A stretch of DNA of 64,000 nucleotides from Dictyobacter formicarum (GCF_016587435.1 NZ_BNJJ01000032.1:1-64000); one strand, 5' to 3'. Shown: positions 46,356-56,332, numbered from the stretch's first letter. Notes: a model not told the origin generated them from the letters alone. Translations and numbers: made by a program.

Positions 46356-47695
46356 ATGGCCAATCAGGAACATCTTACGGTACTACACCAAGGGGTGGAA
46401 GCATGGAATAGCTGGAAACGTAAACATCCTCAGATCAAGCCCGACTTCGATCATGCTCAACTTGAAAACATATATCTCAGCAATATTGACCTTAGAGGCG
46501 CTTCGTTTCGAGGAGCGCATCTTTCGCACATGAGCCTGGTTCGTGCTCATCTGACGAAGGCCGATTTTTCGGGCGCAACCCTGCATGAAGTCGAATTCAT
46601 CGAAGCCCATCTGAACGGGGCGGATTTCCACCACAGCGACCTCTCAAAAGTTGACCTGCGCCATACCGAGCTCGTGTACGCGAACCTGGCACAAGCTAAT
46701 CTCTACTTCGCCAGCCTGGCTGGCGCCAATCTCAAGGGCTCAGATTTCACGCAGGCCAACATGGAAAAAGCGGACTGCGATGACGCAAATCTGCGGGACG
46801 CCAGATTGGATGGAGCCAGGCTCGTCAAAGCCAGCCTGTTAAGAGCCGTGCTGGAGCGAGCGTCGCTCAGAGAGGCCGATCTTACAGGGGCACACCTCAG
46901 AGAGGCTACCCTGAATGAGGCGGTGTTGACCGGTGCGAATTTCTCGCGGGCGCTTTTACAGGGGACCAACCTGGGCAATGTCGACCTGAGCCAGGTCAAG
47001 GGTCTGGAAAGCGTCTGGCATGGCGGGCGCTCCTATGTTGATATGCAGACCCTGCTGCGCTCTCAGGGCGCTATCCCCGACATCTTTCTTAAAGGGGTAG
47101 GCATCTCTGAAAAGGGATCGAGTATGCACAGGCTCTCAAAGGGACTCCTTTCCCCGCCGCGACCTGCATTCTCATCTATGAAAGTCACGATCAGAAGTTC
47201 GCCAGCCAATTACATGCTGACTTGCAACATGCAGGTGTCCGCTGCTGGTTAGCTTGTGTTGATTATGAGGAGGATGAAGGTATGATGTATCATGGAGCGA
47301 CAACGAATCACAATCCCTGGCTAGACGCTCTGGATCCTCATGACAAACTCTTGCTCGTACTGCCAGAACTCACTCCAGAGAAATGGGATCATATGGGCCA
47401 GGACTTGCTCCTCAGGCTGCAAGTAGCGAAGCGTCTAAACCTTCAGAACCTTATCATACTGTGCCTCGATCAGTCTCAGGGAGCGCAGATGCCAGATTGG
47501 AAACAGTGCCTTGATCAATCATCCTGGGAGGAAATGGATGCCCCAGAATGGCTCAAACATGTGCTCAAACAACGACTGGGCAGCACACTCGTGGTCCTAG
47601 AAGAGCGACCTCCACTGGATTTTGCCGGATGGAAAGACCCAAACGTCTATCAAACAGCATTCAACCGCTTACTCGATGCACTCAAAGTCAGATAG
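46356..47695 (+). pseudogene. Pentapeptide repeat-TIR domain protein (frameshifted)
   Basis: Residues about 25-220 form a right-handed pentapeptide helix (A-N-L-x-x type units such as ANLAQANLYFASLAGANLKG). The frame breaks near 47117; the other frame continues EYAQALKGTPFPAATCILIY, ESHDQKFASQLHADLQHAGV and RCWLACVDYEEDEG and then HDKLLLVLPELTPEKWDHMG to FAGWKDPNVYQTAFNRLLDA. This is a TIR domain. The glutamate normally found after the conserved W (W-x3-E) is absent, so NADase activity is doubtful. ATG at 46356 follows GAAGGAG. One base change would restore a full-length protein of about 446 residues. Confidence 0.8.
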
Positions 47696-47764
47696 GATGT
47701 TGAATAAGTTTGCTAGAAGTGCGTCAAGCTCTGGTCGCTGTGGTGCTCTTTTTCAGGAGGAAAT

Positions 47765-48397
47765 ATGGCTGCACTCACATTCTTTTTGGCGACATCACCG
47801 TCGAAGAACAAGCTCACAGAAAAAGAGATAGAAGCACTCATTCTCGCTTTATTGCGGGAACAGCATATCCGCTTGCCGGCGGCCATCTTTGTCGGGAGCG
47901 CACAAAATGAAGTGCGGGGAGAGGCATATGATAGAGCCGCGCATGGAGGCATGCTCATACAAGCTTCTCAGCATGTCATTCCGAATGCGCCAGAGACAAT
48001 GCTTCGGCTTGCCAGGAATGTTATAGATGGAAAAGAGAAGCATGCTGAAACGCTCTGGTATTGTGGAGACGATGTGTCTGCCTTTCTACAAGCTTTGCAC
48101 CGTCTTCCGTGGCGCGAAAAAGATGTCTGTTTCTGTTTTCCATTCCTGAGCGATGCTCTTTCTCATGACTGCGGGTGGGACTGCGGAGCAGTGCTCTACG
48201 CACTGACCCAACCATATGTCATCGACTTTATGGATGTGCTCGATACAACAGCGCACCCCTTGATTAACTACCCTGCCTCTTATTTTTTCACGCTCTCGTC
48301 TTTTTGCGCGGGAGGATTTTCCAATGAAGAACATAATCCACTCGAACCTCTCCTGCAACGTTATTGGAGCTTTAATCTCGACCTGAAGCAAACCTAA
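47765..48397 (+). CDS. Hypothetical protein (FFLATSPSKNK type)
   Basis: A 210-residue protein of unknown function with a strong AGGAGG site before its ATG. It contains several cysteines (CGDDVSAF, VCFCFPFLS, SHDCGWDCGAVLYAL), which might bind metal. No family is recognised. A remnant of its first 30 codons occurs at 31083 in the tRNA-linked island, so it belongs to a mobile or duplicated gene set. Confidence 0.6.
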   Translation: MAALTFFLATSPSKNKLTEKEIEALILALLREQHIRLPAAIFVGSAQNEVRGEAYDRAAHGGMLIQASQHVIPNAPETMLRLARNVIDGKEKHAETLWYCGDDVSAFLQALHRLPWREKDVCFCFPFLSDALSHDCGWDCGAVLYALTQPYVIDFMDVLDTTAHPLINYPASYFFTLSSFCAGGFSNEEHNPLEPLLQRYWSFNLDLKQT

Positions 48398-48559
48398 TCT
48401 CTCACTGATCGGTGAATCACGCACAATAAGCATTGGTTGCAAAGGAGTAGAGCGATACATACGTTGCCATCGTTATAGAGTGCCGGAAATCCTCCATACC
48501 ACTCTTAATGAACCAGCCACACGCATTTACCATGTCACCTTGTTTCACACGCGCCTTCA

Positions 48560-49432
48560 TCAAGCGTTATCTTCAGAATCTTGCCTGTTCTCTAGCAGTT
48601 CACGCAAACTGAGCATTCCATCATGAAAGAGCAACGCTTCTTGATCGAGAAGCGCATCTTCAAACAGCGTATCAGTCACCCACGTATGGTAAAACGTTGC
48701 GCCTCGTAGATCCGCTCCCCTCAGATCAGCATGCCGCAAATCTACGCCAGTCAAACCCACATTTTGCAGATCTGCCCCCCGAAGATTGGCGCCTTGCAAA
48801 TCTGTCGTTACAAATGCATCACCGAAGATCGCTCCACGTAACTTCATCCCAGTGAGATCATTGCCGCTCAATGTTTCCAACAGATTTGCTCCACGAAGAT
48901 CCGCATAGCGAAAATCGATTCCTGTAAGATTGGCTCCGCGAACATCAGCACGGACAAACATGCTGCGACTGGCTTCAACCTCTCTCAAATTGGCATGGCT
49001 TAAATCAGCATAACTAAACGATGCTTTTCTCAATGTGGCATAAGCTAAATTCGCACCAGTACAGCGCGTATCACTAGCAATAGTACTGATAAAGAGCGCT
49101 TTTTGAGCATTCACATGAGAAAGATTCGCCCCTTCACACCCAATAAAACAAAAATCAGCATCACAAAGATCAGCCTCTTCGAAAGAGGCTCCACTCATGT
49201 CACAATGGCGAAATACAGCATATGGGAACAGACATCCTCGAAAATCATGCCCGCACAAATTGATATTTTTCCATTGCGTCCAGCTAAAATTGACATGATG
49301 GACGTCAGCGGGAATGAAATCATCGTCAAATTCCATGGCGCTCAGGTCTGGTACTACATCTGGATGTGATCGACGCCAATCGACCCACTTCTTTAAGTGG
49401 AAAAAGTGAGAGACATGCTCTTTGTTCGCCAC
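48560..49432 (-). CDS. Pentapeptide repeat protein
   Basis: The 290-residue protein consists of a short N-terminal helix shared with the 46356 protein (ANKEHVSHFFHLKKWVDWRR versus ANQEHLTVLHQGVEAWNSWK) followed by about 35 pentapeptides (CDMSGASFEEADLCDADFCF, ADLRGANLLETLSGNDLTGM). This forms a quadrilateral beta helix. There is no TIR domain. GTG at 49432 follows AGGAGG. It is a paralogue of the pentapeptide-TIR gene. Confidence 0.87.
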   Translation of the reverse strand: MANKEHVSHFFHLKKWVDWRRSHPDVVPDLSAMEFDDDFIPADVHHVNFSWTQWKNINLCGHDFRGCLFPYAVFRHCDMSGASFEEADLCDADFCFIGCEGANLSHVNAQKALFISTIASDTRCTGANLAYATLRKASFSYADLSHANLREVEASRSMFVRADVRGANLTGIDFRYADLRGANLLETLSGNDLTGMKLRGAIFGDAFVTTDLQGANLRGADLQNVGLTGVDLRHADLRGADLRGATFYHTWVTDTLFEDALLDQEALLFHDGMLSLRELLENRQDSEDNA

Positions 49433-49523
49433 AGTTTCTCCTCCTTGTGCTGTTCAGCCTGTGAATAAAAATCCAATAGTGCGTAAGATCCTCAAAAATG
49501 GGAGTAAATTATTGACGGGAAAC

Positions 49524-50591
49524 TTATTCACATATATAACCTGGATACTGGACCAACGCCTCTTCTGTGGCCAACCAGAGCGTCCGGCCGTCGTGATCGA
49601 AGGCCAACGCCTGAACAGGTTCATCGAGTGCTAAGGGCAAGCGCTGGAGCAAGGCACCGTCCTCAACGCGATAGACGAAGAGTTCGTTGCTCTGCATAGG
49701 AACTATCAGGCTACGACCATCAGGAGCGAAGGCACCTCTTCCCCAGTGCTCCTCTTCGCTGCGTGTACACCATCGGCGCCTGCCAGATGGTACATCATAG
49801 GCCACCAGTTCCATACCGCACTGACTGTAGGAATGCCTGAGGCTGAATACCACCGTGCGGCTATCTGGGCTAAATACCGTGAGGCACTCCGTATCCGCGA
49901 GATCCCGATATGTCCAGGCGATCTGCGTTCGGTCCAGATCCTCATGCACCAGGGTCAACGCCACGTTTCCGCTCACCACATCCTGCGGTACAAGCGTGCG
50001 AGAAGGCCACTCCTCGCGGGCCGGTCGTGCGACAAATCGTTCCACAGGATCGAGTCGCCAGAGTTTCAAACACCCTCCACCATCAGAAAAAGATAATCCG
50101 GCGACAAATGTAGACGTGGGATCAAACGCAAGCCCACTGGTCGCATAGCCGCCAGCGAAGTGGCGACTAATCACCTCGCCCGTGTGCCAGTCGAGGAGAG
50201 AAATATAATCATCATTGTCTATGACCAGCCAACTGCTATCGAGAGAGCAATCCATGCTCATAATCGGGCATGCCGTATTTGGAATGGTGGCAGTTCGGGC
50301 TGGCAAAAGATCGTCCCAACGACGCCATTCGATCACACCGGGGTTCTGAGGATAAGAATCTGACGGCCAGGGCTGTTGCAGCGCAAACAATTCTCCATCT
50401 GGAGTACACGTAATCCCGCCATAGGTGTGTAGACGGCCACCTTGATCATAGCGATGTGCAAAGAAAATTGCCGGAGCTGTAGAAACCTGAGCCAGCATGG
50501 CTGCAGGATTGGTGGTAAGCGACCAGCGCGTGAGCATCGTTCCGCCGGCCGTGATAGCCTCGCGCCGCGTGGGATGAAGATACAAAAGCAT
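49524..50591 (-). CDS. WD40-like beta-propeller protein
   Basis: The 355-residue protein shows degenerate WD40 blades: GGITCTPDGELFAL, DDYISLLDWHTGEVISRHF, GLAFDPTSTFVAG with CLKLWRLD, LTVFSPDSRTVVF, GRGAFAPDGRSLIVP and LAFDHDGRTLWLA. No signal peptide is visible. ATG at 50591 begins MLLYLHPTRREA; GAGAA precedes it. It is probably a binding scaffold. Confidence 0.75.
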   Translation of the reverse strand: MLLYLHPTRREAITAGGTMLTRWSLTTNPAAMLAQVSTAPAIFFAHRYDQGGRLHTYGGITCTPDGELFALQQPWPSDSYPQNPGVIEWRRWDDLLPARTATIPNTACPIMSMDCSLDSSWLVIDNDDYISLLDWHTGEVISRHFAGGYATSGLAFDPTSTFVAGLSFSDGGGCLKLWRLDPVERFVARPAREEWPSRTLVPQDVVSGNVALTLVHEDLDRTQIAWTYRDLADTECLTVFSPDSRTVVFSLRHSYSQCGMELVAYDVPSGRRRWCTRSEEEHWGRGAFAPDGRSLIVPMQSNELFVYRVEDGALLQRLPLALDEPVQALAFDHDGRTLWLATEEALVQYPGYICE

Positions 50592-50806
50592 AGGGTATTC
50601 TCTTTTCTGGTAGAAGATCACGTAACCTCAAGAATACTGGCCATATCCCCGCCAAAGCAGCACCACATCAGACACATAGTGATTGATCCATCTGCACGAT
50701 AAGCATGCATCAGATCGTCAATGCTTGAGATACAATATATGATACGTGTATTGTAAAGATCTTATTCTTTTTCGTTACCTTCTTTTTTACTGGATCAAGG
50801 AAACCT

Positions 50807-51550
50807 ATGCTACACTTTTATGAACGTTACCAACAGGGTCATCATCAAGAGGTCTATGATGCCTTGCTCGCCATGCACGATCGCGTTCACGAACCATCTC
50901 TCAATGAAGATGCATCGGCCGTCATGCGCCCAATGATGCAGCGGGTACGCGTCAATATCGAGACGATTCTTCAGCGCCTTCCCGATATTGGATATGTGCA
51001 TCATAAAGGGTTAAGTAGGACGTTTACTACGCAACAAGAACAGGAGGCATACGAAAAGGAAATGCCTCTATTCCAACTCCCGGCACAGAATGTGCAAGAG
51101 CAAATCGCGTTGTTGGATCACCTCGCTGGATCGCTGCCCCTCTCGCTGCGCTTCTTTTATCAAGAAGTCGGATCCATTCACCTGGTCGGCGCATTTTCCT
51201 CAATGGACCCCAAAGATGGATATTTGTTAGATCCGCTTTGTGTCTTTTCTCTGGATATTGCGCTCATACAAGTCACGATGTCCGGTGAAAGCTGGAAGGA
51301 AGACTCTCGCTTGCTTCTCTCCGGTGATTGTTTTTTCAAATATGGCTACAGTGGCGGGGGAACCTATGATGTGCTCCTTCCATGCCAGGCAATCGATACG
51401 CTTTTTGTTGGAGAACCACACCAGCTTACGTTCGTCAATTATTTACGGTTATGCATTCTGCAATGGGGCGGCTTCCCGGGATTAGAACAGCATCCATTTG
51501 TATCACAAGAACAACAACGCTATCTGACACAGGATTTACTTCCTTTTTAG
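50807..51550 (+). CDS. Hypothetical protein with SUKH/SMI1-like features
   Basis: The 247-residue protein has a helical N-terminus (RYQQGHHQEVYDALLAMHDR) and PLSLRFFYQEVGSIHLVGAF, a pattern reminiscent of SUKH/SMI1-KNR4 immunity-type proteins (LP..l..fy..vG). The C-terminal part ends VNYLRLCILQWGGFPGLEQH. The ATG follows CAAGGAAA. If the resemblance is right, it could be an immunity protein without its toxin; I see no toxin gene next to it. Confidence 0.5.
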   Translation: MLHFYERYQQGHHQEVYDALLAMHDRVHEPSLNEDASAVMRPMMQRVRVNIETILQRLPDIGYVHHKGLSRTFTTQQEQEAYEKEMPLFQLPAQNVQEQIALLDHLAGSLPLSLRFFYQEVGSIHLVGAFSSMDPKDGYLLDPLCVFSLDIALIQVTMSGESWKEDSRLLLSGDCFFKYGYSGGGTYDVLLPCQAIDTLFVGEPHQLTFVNYLRLCILQWGGFPGLEQHPFVSQEQQRYLTQDLLPF

Positions 51551-51610
51551 GCGGAGATGTAGAGCATTCACAGCACAACACCGTTGCATGCCCTCCATCA
51601 TAAAAAGGAT

Positions 51611-52126
51611 TTATTGTTCTGCAACGATATGTCCATTGCATAGCGCGAGCTTAAATGATCGCCATCCCCCCGGTGGATCCCACTCGCCTTCTCCATATAT
51701 GATGTTGTCTGCGACACGAATGATTACTACTCCATCAATCCCCAGATGTTCTGCGATCCATTGCAATTGGGCCTGCGCATCAAAGCACAGCAGATCCGAG
51801 GCCGATGCGACAAGAAGCGTCTCTTGAAGCGGATAGAGATGCCCAAAGTATCCGCTCAAGGGATGAGAATGGTGCTGTCGTGTCTCAAGAGAGACAAAAT
51901 GAACCATCTCCGCAAAACCGATGACCAACCAGTTGTGCCAAATCTGTACATCAGCGAATCCTCCCGTTTCTCCATACACATCGATCCTCATCACAGGATC
52001 TCCGTTTTTCTCCACCAGGCAATAGTGTGATGGGGTTCCAAGCCCACGTGGGACATCCCCGAGATGCATCGCATCTAGCCTCAAGGCTGCATCTTCAATA
52101 GTTTGCACAAAGCGGCAGGTATACAT
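51611..52126 (-). CDS. Hypothetical protein (EWDPPGGW type)
   Basis: No function is known to me. The 171-residue sequence is beta-rich: DVQIWHNWLVIGFAEMVHFV, TLLVASASDLLCFDAQAQLQ and GVVIIRVADNIIYGEGEWDP followed by PGGWRSFKLAL. The regular strands with V-x-x-V-x-L look like part of a propeller. It precedes convergent-side neighbours of similar accessory type. Confidence 0.5.
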   Translation of the reverse strand: MYTCRFVQTIEDAALRLDAMHLGDVPRGLGTPSHYCLVEKNGDPVMRIDVYGETGGFADVQIWHNWLVIGFAEMVHFVSLETRQHHSHPLSGYFGHLYPLQETLLVASASDLLCFDAQAQLQWIAEHLGIDGVVIIRVADNIIYGEGEWDPPGGWRSFKLALCNGHIVAEQ

Positions 52127-52180
52127 CTACCATGCAACAACCTTTCCATACCCTTGATCATATCAACATCACAATACGTG

Positions 52181-52771
52181 TTACCTCATACCAATGCGCC
52201 GGGCAACGGTTGGGGATACCAGATAAACACGTTCGCCAGGCAGCAAGGTCTTCGCTTGCGCTTCCTTACCCTCTTGCAAAAGTGCATAGATCTTTCTCAC
52301 CAATGGGGTTGCGTCTCGAATCTCCATAGTCCATTCATTGACGTACTGCTCAATAATATGGCGGCTCAGGCCCACTTGAATGCTGTTGAAAGGAAGGCTT
52401 TTGCCCCGGAGCGTTCGTTCGGGATCCCATTGCACGTGGACACGTGCCTGCTCAAATTGCGTCGCCCACTCGTCATAATTGCGGTAGATGGATGGATTGT
52501 ACGCGGTCAACACAGCCTGAGAGAGCGCCTCCTCCCAACCTTGTCGTGTCATGCGAATGGCCAGGATCATTTCCTGGCCAGATTTGAGTCCCCAGTTGCT
52601 GCGTTCCATGAGCCATAAAAAAGATGGTTTGATCCAGGTCATACGATGCACCGAAAACGGGGGCACAAAGCGATTGTGTTGTATCGCAGGCAAGGCGATC
52701 GCCTTCGCATAGGCCTGATAGACCGTGATCGACCTGCTGTCATACTCAGCGCGAATTTCATTGGTATTCAT
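52181..52771 (-). CDS. DUF4291 family protein
   Basis: The protein matches the pattern I know for DUF4291: EIRAEYDSRSITVYQAYAKA, FVPPFSVHRMTWIKPSFLWL and QEMILAIRMTRQGWEEAL, then VQWDPERT with a closing VQVGLSRH-like region. The activity is unknown; the RMTWIKPSFLWM block is the most conserved. ATG at 52771 is used; an in-frame GTG lies two codons upstream. Length about 196 residues is typical. Confidence 0.85.
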   Translation of the reverse strand: MNTNEIRAEYDSRSITVYQAYAKAIALPAIQHNRFVPPFSVHRMTWIKPSFLWLMERSNWGLKSGQEMILAIRMTRQGWEEALSQAVLTAYNPSIYRNYDEWATQFEQARVHVQWDPERTLRGKSLPFNSIQVGLSRHIIEQYVNEWTMEIRDATPLVRKIYALLQEGKEAQAKTLLPGERVYLVSPTVARRIGMR

Positions 52772-52806
52772 GTCCACATCTTACACGAAGAATCCCTGAT
52801 TGTATA

Positions 52807-53493
52807 TCATTCCTCTGGATGCTGGGGATACAATTGAGCTAGCTCTGCTGAATTCAGCGATGACAAATCATTGAAGAGTGCTTCAACCTCTGCATTCATT
52901 CTCAGTTTTTTCTTCTTATTTACATCCTTCTCATCCATATATCTCTTCCACAGAAGATAGAGGCCAGCCAGCCACAGATAACGGTCGAGTTCTTTGTTTG
53001 AACACGATAAGGCGGCACGTTGCTTTAATCTCTCTATGTTTTCAACAAAAGCCTTATACGGTGAAGTTGTTCCAATAGCTCGCCCATATGCTCCCAGATG
53101 GTGGGCAACCATTTTTCTCGCAAAGGAATCATAGATAGGGAAACGTTCCATATGTATGAAAAAGTGAGCAAACTTGGAGGCAAAACTGAGATGTTTGCGG
53201 CCTGAAAACGCGGCGATCTGCTCTACGAGTTCAGTATCCTCTAGCCCATCTGCCGCACGCATGACCTCAGTAACGTGTCTGGCCATAGGGACCACCATAT
53301 AGATCTGCGTCCCATATAGTTGATTTATAGCAACAACCTTTAACAGGGTGGAGTCCATGTCGAATCCAGGAAAGCGAATGTGCAACGCTTCAAGTGCTTG
53401 ATCTGTATCCTTCCATTGCCGTAATTGCTGATGCAGTCTATTTGCCACATCAATCTGAGATCTCAATAGGGGTACAGCAAGAGCAGTTTCCAT
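52807..53493 (-). CDS. Hypothetical helical protein (SKFAHFFIHMERFPIYDS type)
   Basis: This 228-residue protein is not assigned to a family. It is helical, contains SFASKFAHFFIHMERFPIYD (a motif I recall from uncharacterised accessory proteins) and a lysine-rich stretch (DEKDVNKKKKLRMN). The ATG follows GAAGGGA. It is 36 bases upstream of the DUF4291 gene on the same strand, so the two may be co-transcribed. Confidence 0.5.
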   Translation of the reverse strand: METALAVPLLRSQIDVANRLHQQLRQWKDTDQALEALHIRFPGFDMDSTLLKVVAINQLYGTQIYMVVPMARHVTEVMRAADGLEDTELVEQIAAFSGRKHLSFASKFAHFFIHMERFPIYDSFARKMVAHHLGAYGRAIGTTSPYKAFVENIERLKQRAALSCSNKELDRYLWLAGLYLLWKRYMDEKDVNKKKKLRMNAEVEALFNDLSSLNSAELAQLYPQHPEE

Positions 53494-53716
53494 GATGTGA
53501 ATCCCTTCAAAAACATATAAATGACATCTATAATGCTATGCTTATACTACTCATTTCTTGCGGCGGCAGTTACAATCTGCGCTTGCTCCCAACCCGTTGC
53601 GCGCTACTATCTCCTCCTTGGCAATTGCCCAAGTGGGCAACGCTTTTCTCCCTCAAGGGAATTCCCATCTCTCTATGCCAGGACATATCGCTGCGCAGCT
53701 CTTTGACCGCTACCTT

Positions 53717-53881
53717 TTAACCTTCCCCGTTCAACCAATCGTTCCAAATTCCTGTGTGCCGTTCTGTAGTAACACCGATCAGTTGCCGATAGATCCCATT
53801 CGTGATAAATCCATGCTCCTGAACGTAGCTTAACGCTTGAATCAGCCGCTTCTCGACCTGTTCATGGTAATTTGGCTGAAT
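53717..53881 (-). pseudogene. Separated C-terminal HTH of the AlbA_2 gene
   Basis: The frame IQPNYHEQVEKRLIQALSYV, QEHGFITNGIYRQLIGVTTE, RHTGIWNDWLNGEG stop is a winged helix like that at the end of RecG-like/AlbA_2 ATP-binding proteins. It starts exactly where the inserted element ends and joins in frame to ELVNSAK at 54851 when the element is removed. Confidence 0.7.
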
Positions 53882-54850
53882 GTTCGACGATTTTTAAGCC
53901 GAAATGTGGGAATTCGGCGCGAATGTTGGGAATCAAGCATTGGTCGCCTGAATACATGACTCCAGCAGCGGATCACAGCACTCGTCATTTGTAAATTCAT
54001 GGGCTTGATGATCGGGAAATTCCCGCCTTTTCTAACAGAAGAAGGGCCGAAGGATTGAATACGCATGCCAATTGTCGAACCTTCAGACAGCTGTCTTGTC
54101 ACCCCTAAGAGGGAAAATGATAATTACTACCAGAGTATGGTGAGTAATTTTGGTTAATTGTCCAGGCTATCAAGGGAAAATTTATCCGTCCACGTTGTTG
54201 GTATTGATGAGCGCAAATATTCTTTCGTCAACGAACTGGTTGTTGGCATATTGACGATCGCGGAGGCGTCCCTCTTCCTGAAAGCCGAGCTTTTCGAGCA
54301 GGCGTGCGGAAGCGAGATTGGGATACGCAACCTGAGCTTCAATGCGATGCAAGTGGATGTGTTCGAAGCCGAACTGAATAATCGCGCTCAGGGCCTCTGT
54401 CATGATCCCTTTATTCCAGTAGTGTTTTGAGAGAATATAGCTCAGAACTGCAAGTCGATTATCGACATCCCATGAATATCCACAGTTGCCGATGACCCTG
54501 TTCTCTCCCTTCAATATGATGCCCCAGCGTAGTGCTTCATGTTGAGCAAAACGCCTTCGATGACGTTCAATACTCTTTTCTGCTTGTTCGAGCTGTGTCA
54601 TCGGCGCTGGATCGTAGTAGCGCATATTCTCTTCATCGGACAGAAAGAGAAAGGAATCCTGCGCATCCGTTGCTGCGAGTTGCCGTAAGATCAGGCGTTC
54701 TGTTTCTAAGGTTGGAAAGGTTTGCAGGTGGGTGTTTAAGCCCATGATGATTATGCTCTCCTCAAGTGTATTTTCGATACAAACATGTGAATATTATATA
54801 CTATCCTTTTTGATTCATTTGATAATTATTCGCATCAAAAATCGTCGAAC
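53882..54850. mobile_element. 969-bp element with 14-bp terminal inverted repeats carrying a GNAT gene
   Basis: GTTCGACGATTTTT at 53882-53895 and its exact complement AAAAATCGTCGAAC at 54837-54850 bound the segment. Removing it joins codon AAG (54853-54851) to ATT (53881-53879), restoring the frame of the AlbA_2 gene. A third, degenerate end AATTGTCGAAC occurs inside near 54073, so the left 200 bp may be a separate unit. No transposase is recognised and no target duplication is clear. Confidence 0.7.
54182..54745 (-). CDS. RimJ/RimL-type GNAT acetyltransferase
   Basis: The 187-residue protein begins ETERLILRQLAATDAQDSFL and has ENRVIGNCGYSWDVDNRLAV, YILSKHYWNKGIMTEALSAI (acetyl-CoA loop) and HLHRIEAQVAYPNLASARLL followed by EKLGFQEEGRLRD. 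This is the standard RimJ/RimL layout; the substrate is a protein N-terminus or small amine, not known. GAGGAG lies about 12 bases before the ATG. It rides inside the element with inverted ends, which makes it probable cargo. Confidence 0.9.
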   Translation of the reverse strand: MGLNTHLQTFPTLETERLILRQLAATDAQDSFLFLSDEENMRYYDPAPMTQLEQAEKSIERHRRRFAQHEALRWGIILKGENRVIGNCGYSWDVDNRLAVLSYILSKHYWNKGIMTEALSAIIQFGFEHIHLHRIEAQVAYPNLASARLLEKLGFQEEGRLRDRQYANNQFVDERIFALINTNNVDG

Positions 54851-56166
54851 CTTCGCGCTATTTACCAGTTCAGCGCGGCGATCTTGCACCACTATTTCCT
54901 GGGAAACTTCCTGCTGTTCGCCCCAGAGTGTTTCTCCTTGGTATGGCAATCGCGGCTCAGGAGCGCGCAAAGCGGGTGCCTTTTGGAAAGTTACAATCAC
55001 TTCATTCATCTCGCAAAAGTGAGGTGTAGGAAGTCCTAATCGCTTCGTCTCATCGATCATAAATCTGACCCCGCTACCGATTTGCTCCATGTAGCCAGGG
55101 ATACTCCTCAATAGGTCCGCAATGACGGGGTTCCGCAGCTTCGACTGCACCTCGCCTCGCTGCATTTGCTCAACTGTTATCCCTGGTAGCAGGAGACCGG
55201 GGCTATGGACCTCAACGCGATCGGGATAATAAAAGACACGAACCATCTCGCCGCGCCGGCTGTAATCGCGGTGAACAACGGCGTTAATGACAGCCTCTCG
55301 AAGCACTTCGATGGAATACTCCGGAATATCAATCCGCTTCCACCCTTCAATACGTGCCCCGGCCGCAATATAGCGATTGAGAAATGCTTCTGTGGTATCT
55401 ATGATTTCCTGGAGCGTTCCTGTGGCAACCTTGCGATCAGCATAGCGGCTGGCCCCAACGGTCTCCCGAAATAGGACGCACGTCACCTCACTCTGAGGGA
55501 TATGATCTTGTGGGTTCCGGCCGAAAAAGAGCATACCCGCATTCGTCGGAACAACAGTTTCACCGACCTTTACAGCGCACCGCATTCCGATCAAGACACG
55601 CTCAGTATCCTTGAAACGACCTGGATTTCGACCTGAATTCGCTCGCCTGGCGAGGAATGCCTGTACTCGTTCGGGATCAAGGTCTTCCATGGTTGCATTA
55701 AAGGCAGGTTCCAGTTCCCAATCACGCAGACCCCGGTCATAAATCATTTCTAATAACTCGACCATATTTAACGCTCTGGTTTGCGTTCCCTGGCGTAACC
55801 AAAAAATACCTCCTGCCTGATAAACAGGCCCGGAGGTTGGGGCGATAGTGGCCATAAGCAGTTTTTCCCCGCTAAGTCATAGACTTCCGGCTCGGGCGGA
55901 TCAAGTACTAGCTCTGGCTTGATCACCTGACGAGCCGCGCATAAAATAACATCCATGGTTTCCCTAATCCGCTCGTCGGGGACTCCTACCACCTTGTGGG
56001 TCGCATCTTCCACCCCAATAATCGCAATCCCTCCTTTGGCATTGGCCATTCCACACAGTCTTTCCGCCAGATCAACAGCACGAGGAGCCGCTAATTTGAG
56101 CTCAATCTTATTCGTCTCGCCACCCTTCACAATCCTCCTGATTTCTGTATCACTCAATTTACCCAT
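54851..56166 (-). pseudogene. AlbA_2/Schlafen-type ATP-binding protein (frameshifted and interrupted)
   Basis: The N-terminal AlbA_2 domain has ETNKIELKLAAPRAVDLAER and ANAKGGIAIIGVEDATHKVV. At a T5 run (55862-55866) one base is missing, after which the other frame reads LLMATIAPTSGPVYQAGGIF, FWLRQGTQTRALNMVELLEM, then VLREAVINAVVHRDYSRRGE and IPGYMEQIGSGVRFMIDE, a GHKL-like ATPase region. The C-terminal HTH is cut off by the element at 53882-54850; as it stands the frame runs on into the element and stops at 54815. ATG at 56166 follows GGAGG. Such proteins are regulators or part of defence loci. Confidence 0.8.
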
Positions 56167-56332
56167 AATGCCTCCATTCTGATCTATTGCAGACTCGTGT
56201 AGACCAATTCTAGCATACTCATGGGAGTTTCTCATATGGAGTGTCCGAAGAAATGTCCGAAAGGAATTATCTGTGTTCCTATAATTAGCGTCCTGAATGA
56301 TTGTGGAAAGCCACCTGCGAGCCATAGTAAGC

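Noticed and set aside
53842..54102. Open frame on the reverse strand inside the GNAT-bearing element that might be a transposase
   Set aside because: No transposase motif or catalytic triad is seen and the composition looks non-coding.
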